A DNA stretch of 64,000 nucleotides from Parvularcula dongshanensis. Lineage in GTDB: Bacteria > Pseudomonadota > Alphaproteobacteria > Caulobacterales > Parvularculaceae. The notes under the pieces are model-generated. The model saw nothing but the letters and a program-made list of their open reading frames with translations. It was not told the DNA's origin and searched no databases. Location: positions 1-64,000 of the forward strand of contig NZ_JACHOB010000002.1 in the NCBI RefSeq assembly GCF_014199615.1, read 5' to 3'. The first letter of the stretch is position 1, and each line of letters opens with the position of its first letter. The translations under genes were made by a program, and so were the position numbers. Shown piece by piece: positions 9,185-15,755 of the stretch.

Positions 9185-10387
9185 ATGCGTTCTAGCAGCA
9201 AGCCTTCGCGGCGGCATAAGTCGTCCGGCACCGTCGCTTCGCTCCTGATCGGAGGGCTTGCGGCCCTGGGGTCGGCCCAGGCCGCGACCTACACGATCGG
9301 CTCGGTCGTCGCCGACGGGCTCGCCAATCCGCGCAGCGTCGTGGTCGGGCCGGACGGCGCCTTGTGGATCGTCGAGGCGGGGTCGGGCGGGGACGGACCG
9401 TCGATCGTCAACGGCGCCGGTGAGACCGTCTTCTACGGCACGACCGGCAGCGTGCTCCGCGCCATGGGCGGGGCGGCCGAGACCGTCATCGCGGACTTGC
9501 CCTCGCTGGCGCCGGCGGGCGGGTTCGGCGGGGGCGGCGCGCACGACCTGGCCTTCGGCCCGGACGGCACGCCTTACGTCCTCTTCGGCTTCGGCGCGGA
9601 CCCGAACCTCAGATCCGCCTTCGCGGGGCAGGACGGGGCCGAGCTTCTGGGGCAGCTCGCCGCCTGGGACGGCGCGGCGCTCGTCCCGCTGGCGAGCCTC
9701 GCCGACTTCGAGCTGACGAACCCGGACGGCGCGGAGCTCAACTCGAACCCTTACGGCGTCGCGGCTTCAGGCGACGGCTTCGTCGTCACCGACGCGGGCG
9801 GCAACAGCTTGCTCGACGTCGCGGCCGACGGAACGATCAGCACACGGGCCGTCCTGCCCGAGGAGCCGAACCCCCTGCCCTTCGGTCCGCCGGTCTATCA
9901 GGCCGTGCCGACCGGTATCGCGCTCGGCGAGGCGGGCGAGGTCCTGGTCGCGCAGCTGACGGGCTTCCCCTTCCCGCCTGGCGGCGCGGACGTCTTCGCG
10001 GTCGGCGAGGACGGCAGCGTGTCGAGCGCGGCGGCCGGCTTCACCAACCTGATCGACGTGGCCTTCGGCGCGGACGGCACGATCTTCGCGCTGGAACTCG
10101 ACAGCGACAGCCTGATCGGGCCGGAGATGACGGGCTCGTTGTGGATGATCGACGACCTCGGCGTACGGACGCTTCTTTATGGCGGGTTCATGAGCCCCAC
10201 CAGCGTCGCGATCGGGCCGAACGGCGAGATCTGGGTTGCGGAGAACGGGTTGTCGCCCACGGACGGCCGCGTCGTCGAGCTCTCGGCGGTGCCGCTGCCC
10301 GGCGCCCTGCCGCTCATGGCGGGCGGCCTCGTGCTCCTCGCGCTGCTGCGCAGGCGGCGGATCGACCATCGGCTCTTCGCGGGTTGA
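9185..10387 (+). CDS. ScyD/ScyE-like beta-propeller protein with VPLPA-type sorting tail
   Basis: Encodes 400 residues. An N-terminal signal sequence with a basic leader (cleavage near AQA-A, residue 33) is followed by repeated NHL/propeller blades with motifs such as NPRSVVVGPDGALWIVEAG and NPYGVAASGDGFVVTDAGG. This pattern matches the ScyD/ScyE family, named after scytonemin-cluster proteins. The C-terminus carries VPLPGALPLMAGG, a hydrophobic helix and a run of Arg, which is a PEP-CTERM/VPLPA sorting signal for exosortase processing. The function is probably an exported structural or binding protein. A GGGAGAG site lies upstream of the ATG. Confidence 0.82.
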   Translation: MRSSSKPSRRHKSSGTVASLLIGGLAALGSAQAATYTIGSVVADGLANPRSVVVGPDGALWIVEAGSGGDGPSIVNGAGETVFYGTTGSVLRAMGGAAETVIADLPSLAPAGGFGGGGAHDLAFGPDGTPYVLFGFGADPNLRSAFAGQDGAELLGQLAAWDGAALVPLASLADFELTNPDGAELNSNPYGVAASGDGFVVTDAGGNSLLDVAADGTISTRAVLPEEPNPLPFGPPVYQAVPTGIALGEAGEVLVAQLTGFPFPPGGADVFAVGEDGSVSSAAAGFTNLIDVAFGADGTIFALELDSDSLIGPEMTGSLWMIDDLGVRTLLYGGFMSPTSVAIGPNGEIWVAENGLSPTDGRVVELSAVPLPGALPLMAGGLVLLALLRRRRIDHRLFAG

Positions 10388-10742
10388 GAAGCGCGCAGCC
10401 GTGATCGTCCGTCCGAGCCGGGTTTGAAGAAGTCCGGGGTGTCCCGCGCGCGGCTCGCCGCAGTTCGGGTTGGTAGTAGGTTGTCTGCGGCGCAAGGGGT
10501 CCCACACCCTCGCCGCGCGCGGCACGAGATCCTCCACGCTCCTCAGCGCGATCCGCCGGGACCGTTCTTCAGCTCACCCGGCGCGTGTCTGGCCTGACCA
10601 AGTGGGATGCATTCCATCATCCAGACTTCGCCAGCACGTGACCTCGTGGCGGCAGGCAGAGGAGACGTCAGCTGTCCGCCCCGCCCCGGCCCTGCCGCGA
10701 CGGGGGAAGGATGGCACGGGCCCAAGGGGGCGGGGATAAGTC
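10388..10742. other. Intergenic stretch of about 355 bases with no recognised gene
   Basis: Lies between the convergent propeller gene and the RTX gene. Both strands were read. Short frames exist but lack ribosome sites and any family resemblance. A GAAGAAGTCCGGGG segment weakly recalls RNase P RNA, but the rest of that RNA's conserved core was not found. Confidence 0.5.
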
Positions 10743-10773
10743 GTAGGGCGGGCGCTCAAACGGCGCCGTCGCC
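10743..10773 (+). repeat. Degenerate REP-like element overlapping the end of the RTX gene
   Basis: Begins GTAGGGCGG like the REP elements further on. It can fold as GGCG-GGCGC, loop TCAAACG, GCGCC-gt-CGCC, with a 2-base bulge. It contains the stop codon of the RTX gene. It is weaker than the five REP hairpins at 11740-13194 and could be coincidental. Confidence 0.35.
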
Positions 10774-11655
10774 GTAGAGGATATCGTCGCCGTCGCCGCC
10801 GAAGAGGACGTCCGACCCGCCGCTGCCGTAAAGGAGGTCCTCTCCGCCGCCGCCCTGAATGGTGTCGGCATCGGCGCCGCCCCCCAGGACGTCTTCGCCG
10901 TCCCCGCCGAGGAGGAGGTCACGGCCGCCGCCCCCAGAAAGGGTATCGGACCACGCCCCGCCGCTGAGGGTGTCCGCGCCCGCCTGACCGGTCAGGAGGT
11001 TCGAGAAGCCCACCGTCCCGTTGATTTGCTGTCCGCCGGCGTTCGCCAGCGCGACGACGCCTTCTTCGCCCCCGCCCCGCACGAAGCCCGGTCCCGGATC
11101 GGCGGTCAGCGTCGTCGTGCTCACACCCATCATACCGTCGGCGCTTTCACCCATAGGAACGGCGGTAAGATTTGCCGGTGCGCCTACAATGGTGAAGGTC
11201 AGACCACCGTCCAGCATGCCGAAGGGAAAGTAGCGGAACGCCAGCGGATCGACCTCGAAGACGCTGACACCGCCGCTGTCGGTCCGGGATATCTGATCCT
11301 CGATGACGTAGATTCCGATTGACGACGACTGAAGGATCAAGCTGTCGCCCGCGCCGAAGTCCTCGACGCGAACCCCGTCCGAGAGGCGGAACTCGTCCGC
11401 ACCGGTGCCGCCGATCATCGTCACGTTCGTCCCGACGTCGTAGATGCCGCCGCCGAGCGTATCCTGCCCCTCACCACCATCGAACAGCGCGCCGTCGCCA
11501 TAGATGACGCGCAAGATATCGTTCCCCGCCCCGCCACGAAGCGTATCGAACCCGTCCGAGGCCTCGAGAACGTCGCTGCCGCCGAGACCTTCGATCAGAT
11601 CGTCGCCGAACTCGCCCATCAGGTAGTCTGATCCAGCCGTACCAGTAATGTTCAT
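10756..11655 (-). CDS. RTX (hemolysin-type Ca2+-binding repeat) protein
   Basis: Encodes 299 residues. Glycine/aspartate-rich nonapeptides (GGxGxDxLx) occur at the N-terminus (about residues 10-90) and again in a long block at the C-terminus (about 215-297). A non-repeat middle region of about 120 residues separates them. Such repeats form Ca2+-bound parallel beta-rolls in exported proteins. No signal peptide is present, as expected for type I secretion. However, the protein ends straight after the last repeat and lacks the usual non-repeat C-terminal tail carrying the secretion signal. The ATG has an AGGTGG site upstream. Confidence 0.8.
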   Translation of the reverse strand: MNITGTAGSDYLMGEFGDDLIEGLGGSDVLEASDGFDTLRGGAGNDILRVIYGDGALFDGGEGQDTLGGGIYDVGTNVTMIGGTGADEFRLSDGVRVEDFGAGDSLILQSSSIGIYVIEDQISRTDSGGVSVFEVDPLAFRYFPFGMLDGGLTFTIVGAPANLTAVPMGESADGMMGVSTTTLTADPGPGFVRGGGEEGVVALANAGGQQINGTVGFSNLLTGQAGADTLSGGAWSDTLSGGGGRDLLLGGDGEDVLGGGADADTIQGGGGEDLLYGSGGSDVLFGGDGDDILYGDGAV

Positions 11656-11739
11656 TCGTCCACCTGCCGCTGCCTGAGGAGAGACTTCACGCTAGGACCC
11701 AAAGGTTGACGATGTGGAAGCCCGGCGGAGGGGCCGGAC

Positions 11740-11768
11740 GGCGGCACACCTTTGGTGAGCCGCCCTAC
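11740..11768 (-). repeat. REP1: GTAG-headed REP hairpin at the RAYT stop codon
   Basis: On the minus strand it reads GTAG, then GGCGGC, a mismatch, CACC, loop AAA, GGTG, a mismatch and GCCGCC. The TAG of the GTAG head is the stop codon of the transposase gene. Confidence 0.85.
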
Positions 11769-12229
11769 AGGGGCATGTCTTCGGGGGGTGGCGACCAGGC
11801 GTTCGAGCGCTTCCAGCGGTGCCAAGAAGAGTGCGGCCAGTCGTCCATGTTCTCAGCGTGGCCGTGCTTCACCGGGTTGTAGTGGACGTAGTTCACGTGG
11901 TTGGCGAGGTCGCCCCCGTCCCGGATGGTGTGTTCCCAGTAGCGCGGTTGCCAGACTCGGCGGCCGATGGCGTGGGTGACGCGCAGTTTGAACGAGCGCC
12001 AGCGGCGCGAATAGTCCGCGTCCCCCTCGGGCAGAGTCCAGACTGCGTGCAGGTGGTTCGGCAGGACGCAAATCGCGAGCGTCCGAAAGGGCGCATCGCG
12101 GCACGTCGCGCGGTAGGCCTCGCGCATGATGCCGATGTTGTCCGTAAGCGTCGTTTGGCGTCGATCCGCGAGGCAGACCGTGAAGGCGAAGGTCCCGCCT
12201 TCCCCGTAGCGACGTCGATAGTTCGGCAT
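11765..12229 (-). CDS. REP-associated tyrosine transposase (RAYT, IS200/Y1-type)
   Basis: Encodes 154 residues. The HUH single-strand endonuclease motif is in LPNHLHAVW (His59, His61). The nucleophilic tyrosine is expected at Tyr114 in NYVHYNPVKHG. These are the two hallmarks of Y1/IS200-type transposases of the REP-associated branch, which nick REP hairpins. The gene is flanked on both sides by GTAG-headed REP hairpins (11740-11768 and 12277-12303), and its own stop codon lies inside the first. All key residues are present, so it looks intact. A GAAC-N7-GAAC sequence sits 24 bases upstream of the start. Confidence 0.92.
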   Translation of the reverse strand: MPNYRRRYGEGGTFAFTVCLADRRQTTLTDNIGIMREAYRATCRDAPFRTLAICVLPNHLHAVWTLPEGDADYSRRWRSFKLRVTHAIGRRVWQPRYWEHTIRDGGDLANHVNYVHYNPVKHGHAENMDDWPHSSWHRWKRSNAWSPPPEDMPL

Positions 12230-12252
12230 GGCGGTACGGTAGCGCCGCCGGA

Positions 12253-12267
12253 GAACAGATCAAGAAC
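12253..12267 (-). promoter_or_regulatory. Candidate LexA (SOS) box upstream of the RAYT gene
   Basis: A perfect GAAC-N7-GAAC lies 24 bases before the RAYT start codon. This matches the alphaproteobacterial SOS operator. About one chance match per window of this size and composition is expected, so position is the only support. Confidence 0.4.
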
Positions 12268-12276
12268 GAAACACAC

Positions 12277-12303
12277 GTAGGGCGGCTCGCAAAGCGTGCC
12301 GCC
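12277..12303 (+). repeat. REP2: GTAG-headed REP hairpin, left arm of the paired-REP unit
   Basis: GTAG, GGCGGC, mismatch T-T, CGC, loop AAA, GCG, GCCGCC. It is the left end of the 158-bp unit at 12278-12435. Confidence 0.85.
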
Positions 12304-12435
12304 ATTCCACGGTTGCGACGACGTGCAACGGCGAGGCGGCGGCGTACGCCCGACGTTCGACCGGCGGTCCCGGCGGAGAGGCCGGACGGCGGCACACCTC
12401 CGGTGAGCCGCCCTACGAGCGGAGCGAGTGGCTAC
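12278..12435. repeat. Paired-REP unit, copy B (158 bp)
   Basis: Runs from REP2 through a conserved core (CATTCCACGGTTGCGACGAC...) to REP3, ending GAGCGGAGCGAGTGGCTAC. It matches the copy at 13056-13213 in the same orientation with roughly ten mismatches. The two hairpins point at each other, as in BIME-type elements. Confidence 0.85.
12388..12416 (-). repeat. REP3: GTAG-headed REP hairpin, right arm of copy B
   Basis: On the minus strand GTAG is followed by GGCGGC-(A/A mismatch)-CACC stem halves around a 3-base loop. It is nearly identical to REP1 and REP5. Confidence 0.85.
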
Positions 12436-12447
12436 TTAAGGTCAGCG

Positions 12448-12495
12448 TTAATACTCCGGGCCGACCGGACGGTAGAGGGTGACGGTCTCGGTCAT
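12448..12495 (-). pseudogene. 15-codon gene stub (MTETVTLYRPVGPEY) cut off next to a REP unit
   Basis: The start codon overlaps the upstream membrane-protein stop as ATGA. The peptide then stops at TAA, 13 bases before copy B of the paired-REP unit. T-V-T-L-Y-R-P-V-G-P-E is, from memory, the conserved start of small bacterial proteins annotated as ADP-ribosylation/crystallin J1, which run to over 100 residues. I infer the 5' remnant of such a gene whose remainder was lost when the repeat arrived. It could instead be a genuine tiny ORF. Confidence 0.5.
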
Positions 12496-12980
12496 GGGTC
12501 CGCCCGACCTCGTTCGCCGCGAACGAGGTCGGCAACGGCACCTGGAACCAAGACCGTATAGGCGAGAACCGCGGCGATCATCGGAAAGGCGATGGAGTAT
12601 GAAAACCAGGGGTTCTCCGCGGTGCCAGGCACGAAGAGGAACAGGGGAAACAGTACAGCCATGCAGGTACACAGGCCTAGGATTCGACGGCGACGCTCCC
12701 GCTTCGGCGGATGCAGGCCATGATCGACGTGGATCAGAACGTCCCCTTCAGATAGCGATGAAACGGCCATGGGCCTCGTTCGGGACCTGCCGAACTGCGT
12801 GTGTACGGACTTAGCGTCAGCCGGCACGTCGATCGCCGTCGCGCCGCAGATCGGCACGGTGCCGATAGGGCGACCGTCGGCGAAGACGGTAATCTTTTCG
12901 CCACGCTTCTCGTAGCGACGTCGCGATTGGAAAGGCATGCCGAGAAGAGCGTCGGCGGACCAGCGCACCTCGATCTGCAT
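12492..12980 (-). CDS. Small membrane protein of unknown function between paired-REP units
   Basis: Encodes 162 residues. Residues 1-100 are soluble and beta-rich, with no family recognised. Two predicted membrane helices follow (around residues 105-125 and 132-155). The ATG at 12980 has a GGGGGAG site 5 bases upstream, so the longer upstream reading, which runs through a REP unit, is rejected. It lies between two near-identical 158-bp REP units and overlaps the stub gene by ATGA, so the two were once a coupled pair. Confidence 0.65.
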   Translation of the reverse strand: MQIEVRWSADALLGMPFQSRRRYEKRGEKITVFADGRPIGTVPICGATAIDVPADAKSVHTQFGRSRTRPMAVSSLSEGDVLIHVDHGLHPPKRERRRRILGLCTCMAVLFPLFLFVPGTAENPWFSYSIAFPMIAAVLAYTVLVPGAVADLVRGERGRADP

Positions 12981-13054
12981 GGACACTCCCCCGTTCGTCG
13001 GAACGGTAGAACAGTCGCGAAGCGAAGAGAAGGGCGTCGCCGTCGATAGACGCC

Positions 13055-13081
13055 GTAGGGCGGCCCGCGAAGCGTGCCGCC
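13055..13081 (+). repeat. REP4: GTAG-headed REP hairpin, left arm of copy C
   Basis: Same architecture as REP2 with two substitutions: GTAG, GGCGGC, CGC, GAA loop, GCG, GCCGCC. Confidence 0.85.
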
Positions 13082-13213
13082 ATTCCACGGTTGCGACGAC
13101 GTGCGACGGCGAGGCGGCGGCATACGCCCGACGTTCGACCGGCGGTTCAGGCGGAGAGGCCGGGCGGCGGCACACCTCCGGTGAGCCGCCCTACGAGCGA
13201 AGCGAGCGTCTAC
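13056..13213. repeat. Paired-REP unit, copy C (158 bp)
   Basis: Same length and orientation as copy B and about 93% identical by eye. Its right edge (GAGCGTCTAC) contains the stop codon of the neighbouring orphan gene at 13210-13677. Both copies therefore sit at gene 3' ends. Confidence 0.85.
13166..13194 (-). repeat. REP5: GTAG-headed REP hairpin, right arm of copy C
   Basis: Its hairpin is identical to REP3 (GGCGGCACACC-TCC-GGTGAGCCGCC on the plus strand) and is followed by CTAC, the complement of the GTAG head. Confidence 0.85.
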
Positions 13214-13677
13214 AAGGCCGGCAGTACTTGTAAGAGAAATCCTATGGTTAGCATAAACACTCCGCCGGCCGTAACAAGCATGCTTTCCAGCACTTTCGAC
13301 AAGGCACGTTCCTGCGTTGATCGATTCAGCGGAGGACAGATAACGACAGCCTCATCCAATACGAGTCCGAGTGACCCGTCGCGCTCATGCAAATCAAACT
13401 TCAATTTCCTGATGAAGTCTCTTCCGGCAACCCTGCTGTATAAACTTGCAAAAGCACCCATCTCTTCGGCTAGAAATACTTCGATCGCTCGGGAATACTC
13501 TTCTTTTGAAGGCGAGCTTGGAAACCGTGGCCGTTCGAAGTTAGCAAGACGCACATCAACGCGCCGTGCGAGTGCCTCTTGCAGTCTCTGACGAAGTGTC
13601 CCTACCTGATCAGTAGTAATCAAAGCAGCGCCAAGTAGGTCGAGCAATAACCCAACCTGCTGGACGCTGATTGACAC
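13210..13677 (-). CDS. Hypothetical membrane-anchored protein, lower GC than neighbours
   Basis: Encodes 155 residues, no family recognised. A hydrophobic N-terminal stretch (residues 7-22) and a clear C-terminal membrane helix (about 130-152) bracket a charged middle of about 100 residues rich in Glu, Arg and Phe. It starts with GTG three bases after the nrdB stop, so it is probably read from the nrdB transcript. Base composition is visibly more AT-rich than the flanking genes, suggesting recent acquisition. Its stop codon lies in the edge of a REP unit. Confidence 0.6.
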   Translation of the reverse strand: MSISVQQVGLLLDLLGAALITTDQVGTLRQRLQEALARRVDVRLANFERPRFPSSPSKEEYSRAIEVFLAEEMGAFASLYSRVAGRDFIRKLKFDLHERDGSLGLVLDEAVVICPPLNRSTQERALSKVLESMLVTAGGVFMLTIGFLLQVLPAL

Positions 13678-13680
13678 TTA

Positions 13681-14703
13681 CTACCCCCGCCCAGCCTTCC
13701 AGCTGTCGAACTGGTTCCACACGCCCTGCGCGCCGTGCCAGTCGCCTTTGGTGGCGCCCTTGGAATACTCCGTAGCCCGCGCTTCGAAGAAGTTGGCGTG
13801 CTCGACGCCGTTGAGGATCTCGCGGAGCCAGGGCAGCGGGTGCTTGGATACGCCGTACACGGCCGGAAGCCCCAGCTGGTCGAGGCGCCAGTCGGCGATG
13901 TGGCGGATGTACTGCTTGATGTCGTCGGGGGTCATGCCGGGGACGTCGCCCGCCTCGAAGGCGAGGTCGATGAACTTGTCCTCCAGGCCCACCACCGTCT
14001 TGCAGCAGTCGACGATGTCGTCCTTGACGGCGGTCGTCAGGCACTGCGTCTCGCGCGCGAACTCGTGGAAGAGGCGGATCATGCCTTCGCAGTGAAGGCT
14101 CTCGTCCCGGATCGACCAGGTGACGATCTGGCCCATGCCCTTCATCTTGCCGAGGCGCGGGAAGTTCATCAGCATGGCGAAGGAGGCGAAGAGCTGCAGC
14201 CCCTCGGTGAAGCCGCCGAACATGGCGATGGTGCGCGCGATGTCCGCGTCGTTGTCGACGCCGAACTGGCCCATATAGTCGTGCTTGTCGGCCATCTCCT
14301 GGTAATCCATGAAGGCCGAGAACTCGGACTCCGGCATGCCGATCGTCTCGAGCAGGAGCGCGTAGGCGGCGATGTGGATCGTCTCGATGTTGGAGAACGC
14401 CGCGAGCATCATCTTGATCTCGACGGGTTTGAAGACGCGCGCGTAGCGCTCCATGTAGTTGTCGTTCACCTCGACGTCGGACTGCGTGAAGAAGCGGAAG
14501 ATCTGCGTCAGCAGGTTCCGCTCGCCGTCAGAGAGGTTGTGCGCCCAGTCCTTGCAGTCCTCGCCCAGCGGCACCTCCTCGGGCATCCAGTGGACCTGCT
14601 GCTGCTTGAGCCAGTAATCGTGCGCCCAGGGATAGCGGAACGGCTTGTAGCCCTTGGACGGCGTCAGAAGGCCGGGGGTGCGGGGCGAGGTCAGGTCGAG
14701 CAT
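13681..14703 (-). CDS. nrdB: Class I ribonucleotide reductase, beta subunit
   Basis: Encodes 340 residues. It carries the di-iron tyrosyl-radical cofactor that drives ribonucleotide reduction by NrdA. The ligands follow the E. coli pattern exactly: Asp76, Glu107, His110, Glu167, Glu201 and His204, with the radical Tyr114 four residues after His110. The ATG has a GGAGG site upstream. nrdA is not in the window. A DnaA box lies about 90 bases upstream. A separate class II enzyme is encoded at 31838. Confidence 0.96.
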   Translation of the reverse strand: MLDLTSPRTPGLLTPSKGYKPFRYPWAHDYWLKQQQVHWMPEEVPLGEDCKDWAHNLSDGERNLLTQIFRFFTQSDVEVNDNYMERYARVFKPVEIKMMLAAFSNIETIHIAAYALLLETIGMPESEFSAFMDYQEMADKHDYMGQFGVDNDADIARTIAMFGGFTEGLQLFASFAMLMNFPRLGKMKGMGQIVTWSIRDESLHCEGMIRLFHEFARETQCLTTAVKDDIVDCCKTVVGLEDKFIDLAFEAGDVPGMTPDDIKQYIRHIADWRLDQLGLPAVYGVSKHPLPWLREILNGVEHANFFEARATEYSKGATKGDWHGAQGVWNQFDSWKAGRG

Positions 14704-14790
14704 CGGGGCCTCCGAGGGTAGAGTGGGTTGCTTCTCTTATCCCGACGGTGATCCGATTCGGGAACGAGTTATCCCCCGCCTCCGCCGGAC

Positions 14791-14799
14791 TTATCCACA
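14791..14799 (+). promoter_or_regulatory. Consensus DnaA box upstream of nrdB
   Basis: TTATCCACA is a perfect 9-mer, 88 bases upstream of the nrdB start. It overlaps the palindrome CCACA-AGA-TGTGG (14795-14807), a plausible second regulator site (NrdR-like). A weaker TTATCCCCC lies at 14769. DnaA is known to control nrdAB transcription in E. coli; extension to this gene is inference. Confidence 0.55.
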
Positions 14800-14922
14800 A
14801 GATGTGGGGAATGATGTCGCAGGGAGCGCTACACCTTGGGTCTCGTAAGGGTGAAGGGTTGGCTCTGTCTAGGGCCGGGCGGGCGTGGTAGCGCGAGGGA
14901 GCGGCTATTCGGGCACGGCCCC

Positions 14923-15132
14923 ATGTCCCTTCCCAAGATCATCCTCCTGTCGGTGCTGCTCGGCCTCGTGATCGGCGCGATCGACAGCAACCTCTTCGGC
15001 CCCGGCGGCAAGCCAGCGCTTGTGGGCTCCTCCGTCGCCTTCGTGAGCGTGGTGGCGGCGGGCGCCCTCCAGCCCAAGCCGCGACGGCGCCGGCGCCCCT
15101 CCTATGTGGAGGAGGAAAGGAGACCCGAATGA
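14923..15132 (+). CDS. Small membrane protein upstream of msrA
   Basis: Encodes 69 residues, not assigned to a family. Two hydrophobic helices (about residues 4-20 and 31-48) are followed by a strongly basic Arg/Lys cluster and an acidic tail. The ATG at 14923 starts directly before the first helix. Its stop overlaps the msrA start (ATGA), so the two are translationally coupled. Confidence 0.6.
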   Translation: MSLPKIILLSVLLGLVIGAIDSNLFGPGGKPALVGSSVAFVSVVAAGALQPKPRRRRRPSYVEEERRPE

Positions 15133-15746
15133 GACGCGCCCTCGCCGCCCTTCCCTTCTTGCTTCCGCTCGCCGCCTGCGTCGGCGGGGACGAGACCCAG
15201 GACCTCGAAGCGCAGGTCGAGGGCGTGCCCGAGGGGGCGGGCCGGATGCTCGTCGCCGGGGGGTGCTTCTGGTGCGTGGAGAGCGACTTCGAGCATCTGG
15301 ACGGGATCTACGAGGTCGTCTCGGGCTATTCGGGCGGGGAGATGCCGAACCCGACCTACGAGAACCACGGAGAGCACCTCGAGGTCGCGCGGATCTACTA
15401 CGACCCGGCGGCGTGGGACTATGCGCGGCTGGCCGAGCGGTTCTTACGGACGATCGATCCGACCGATGCGGGCGGGCAGTTCTGCGACCGGGGCCACAGC
15501 TACACGACGGCGATCTTCTACGAGACCGAGGACGAGCGCGAAGCGGCGGAGACGGCGGTGGCCGAGGCGGCGGACGAGCTCGGCCAGGCGGTCGTGACGC
15601 CGGTGCGGAAGGCCGGGCCGTTCACCGCCGCCGAGGCCTATCACCAGGACTTCTACGAGAAGAGCCCGGTGCGCTACCGCTACTACCGCGCCTCCTGCGG
15701 CCGCGACGCGCGGGTCGAGGCGCTTTGGGGCGAAGCGGCGAGCTGA
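15129..15746 (+). CDS. msrA: Peptide methionine sulfoxide reductase MsrA, predicted lipoprotein
   Basis: Encodes 205 residues. It reduces the S-form of methionine sulfoxide in proteins. The catalytic motif GGCFWC holds Cys46, and the family signatures SGYSGG and YHQDFYEK are present. Unlike the common cytoplasmic form, it begins with a hydrophobic leader ending in a lipobox (LAAC, Cys17), so it is predicted to be anchored in the envelope and to repair periplasmic proteins. It is coupled to the small membrane protein upstream by ATGA overlap. Confidence 0.92.
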   Translation: MRRALAALPFLLPLAACVGGDETQDLEAQVEGVPEGAGRMLVAGGCFWCVESDFEHLDGIYEVVSGYSGGEMPNPTYENHGEHLEVARIYYDPAAWDYARLAERFLRTIDPTDAGGQFCDRGHSYTTAIFYETEDEREAAETAVAEAADELGQAVVTPVRKAGPFTAAEAYHQDFYEKSPVRYRYYRASCGRDARVEALWGEAAS

Positions 15747-15755
15747 CGCCCTGCC

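Noticed and set aside
10388-10742. Possible structured RNA (RNase P, tmRNA or similar) in a 355-base gap
   Set aside because: Only a short GAAGAAGTCCGGGG resembles RNase P RNA; the other conserved segments and any tmRNA tag or acceptor stem were not found.
10756-11020. Regular short repeats that could look like a CRISPR or minisatellite
   Set aside because: The period is 9 codons and the frame encodes RTX nonapeptides; spacers and conserved direct repeats of CRISPR type are absent.
12981-13175. N-terminal extension of the small membrane protein to 13175
   Set aside because: The extension translates through a paired-REP unit, and the ATG at 12980 has a strong ribosome site.
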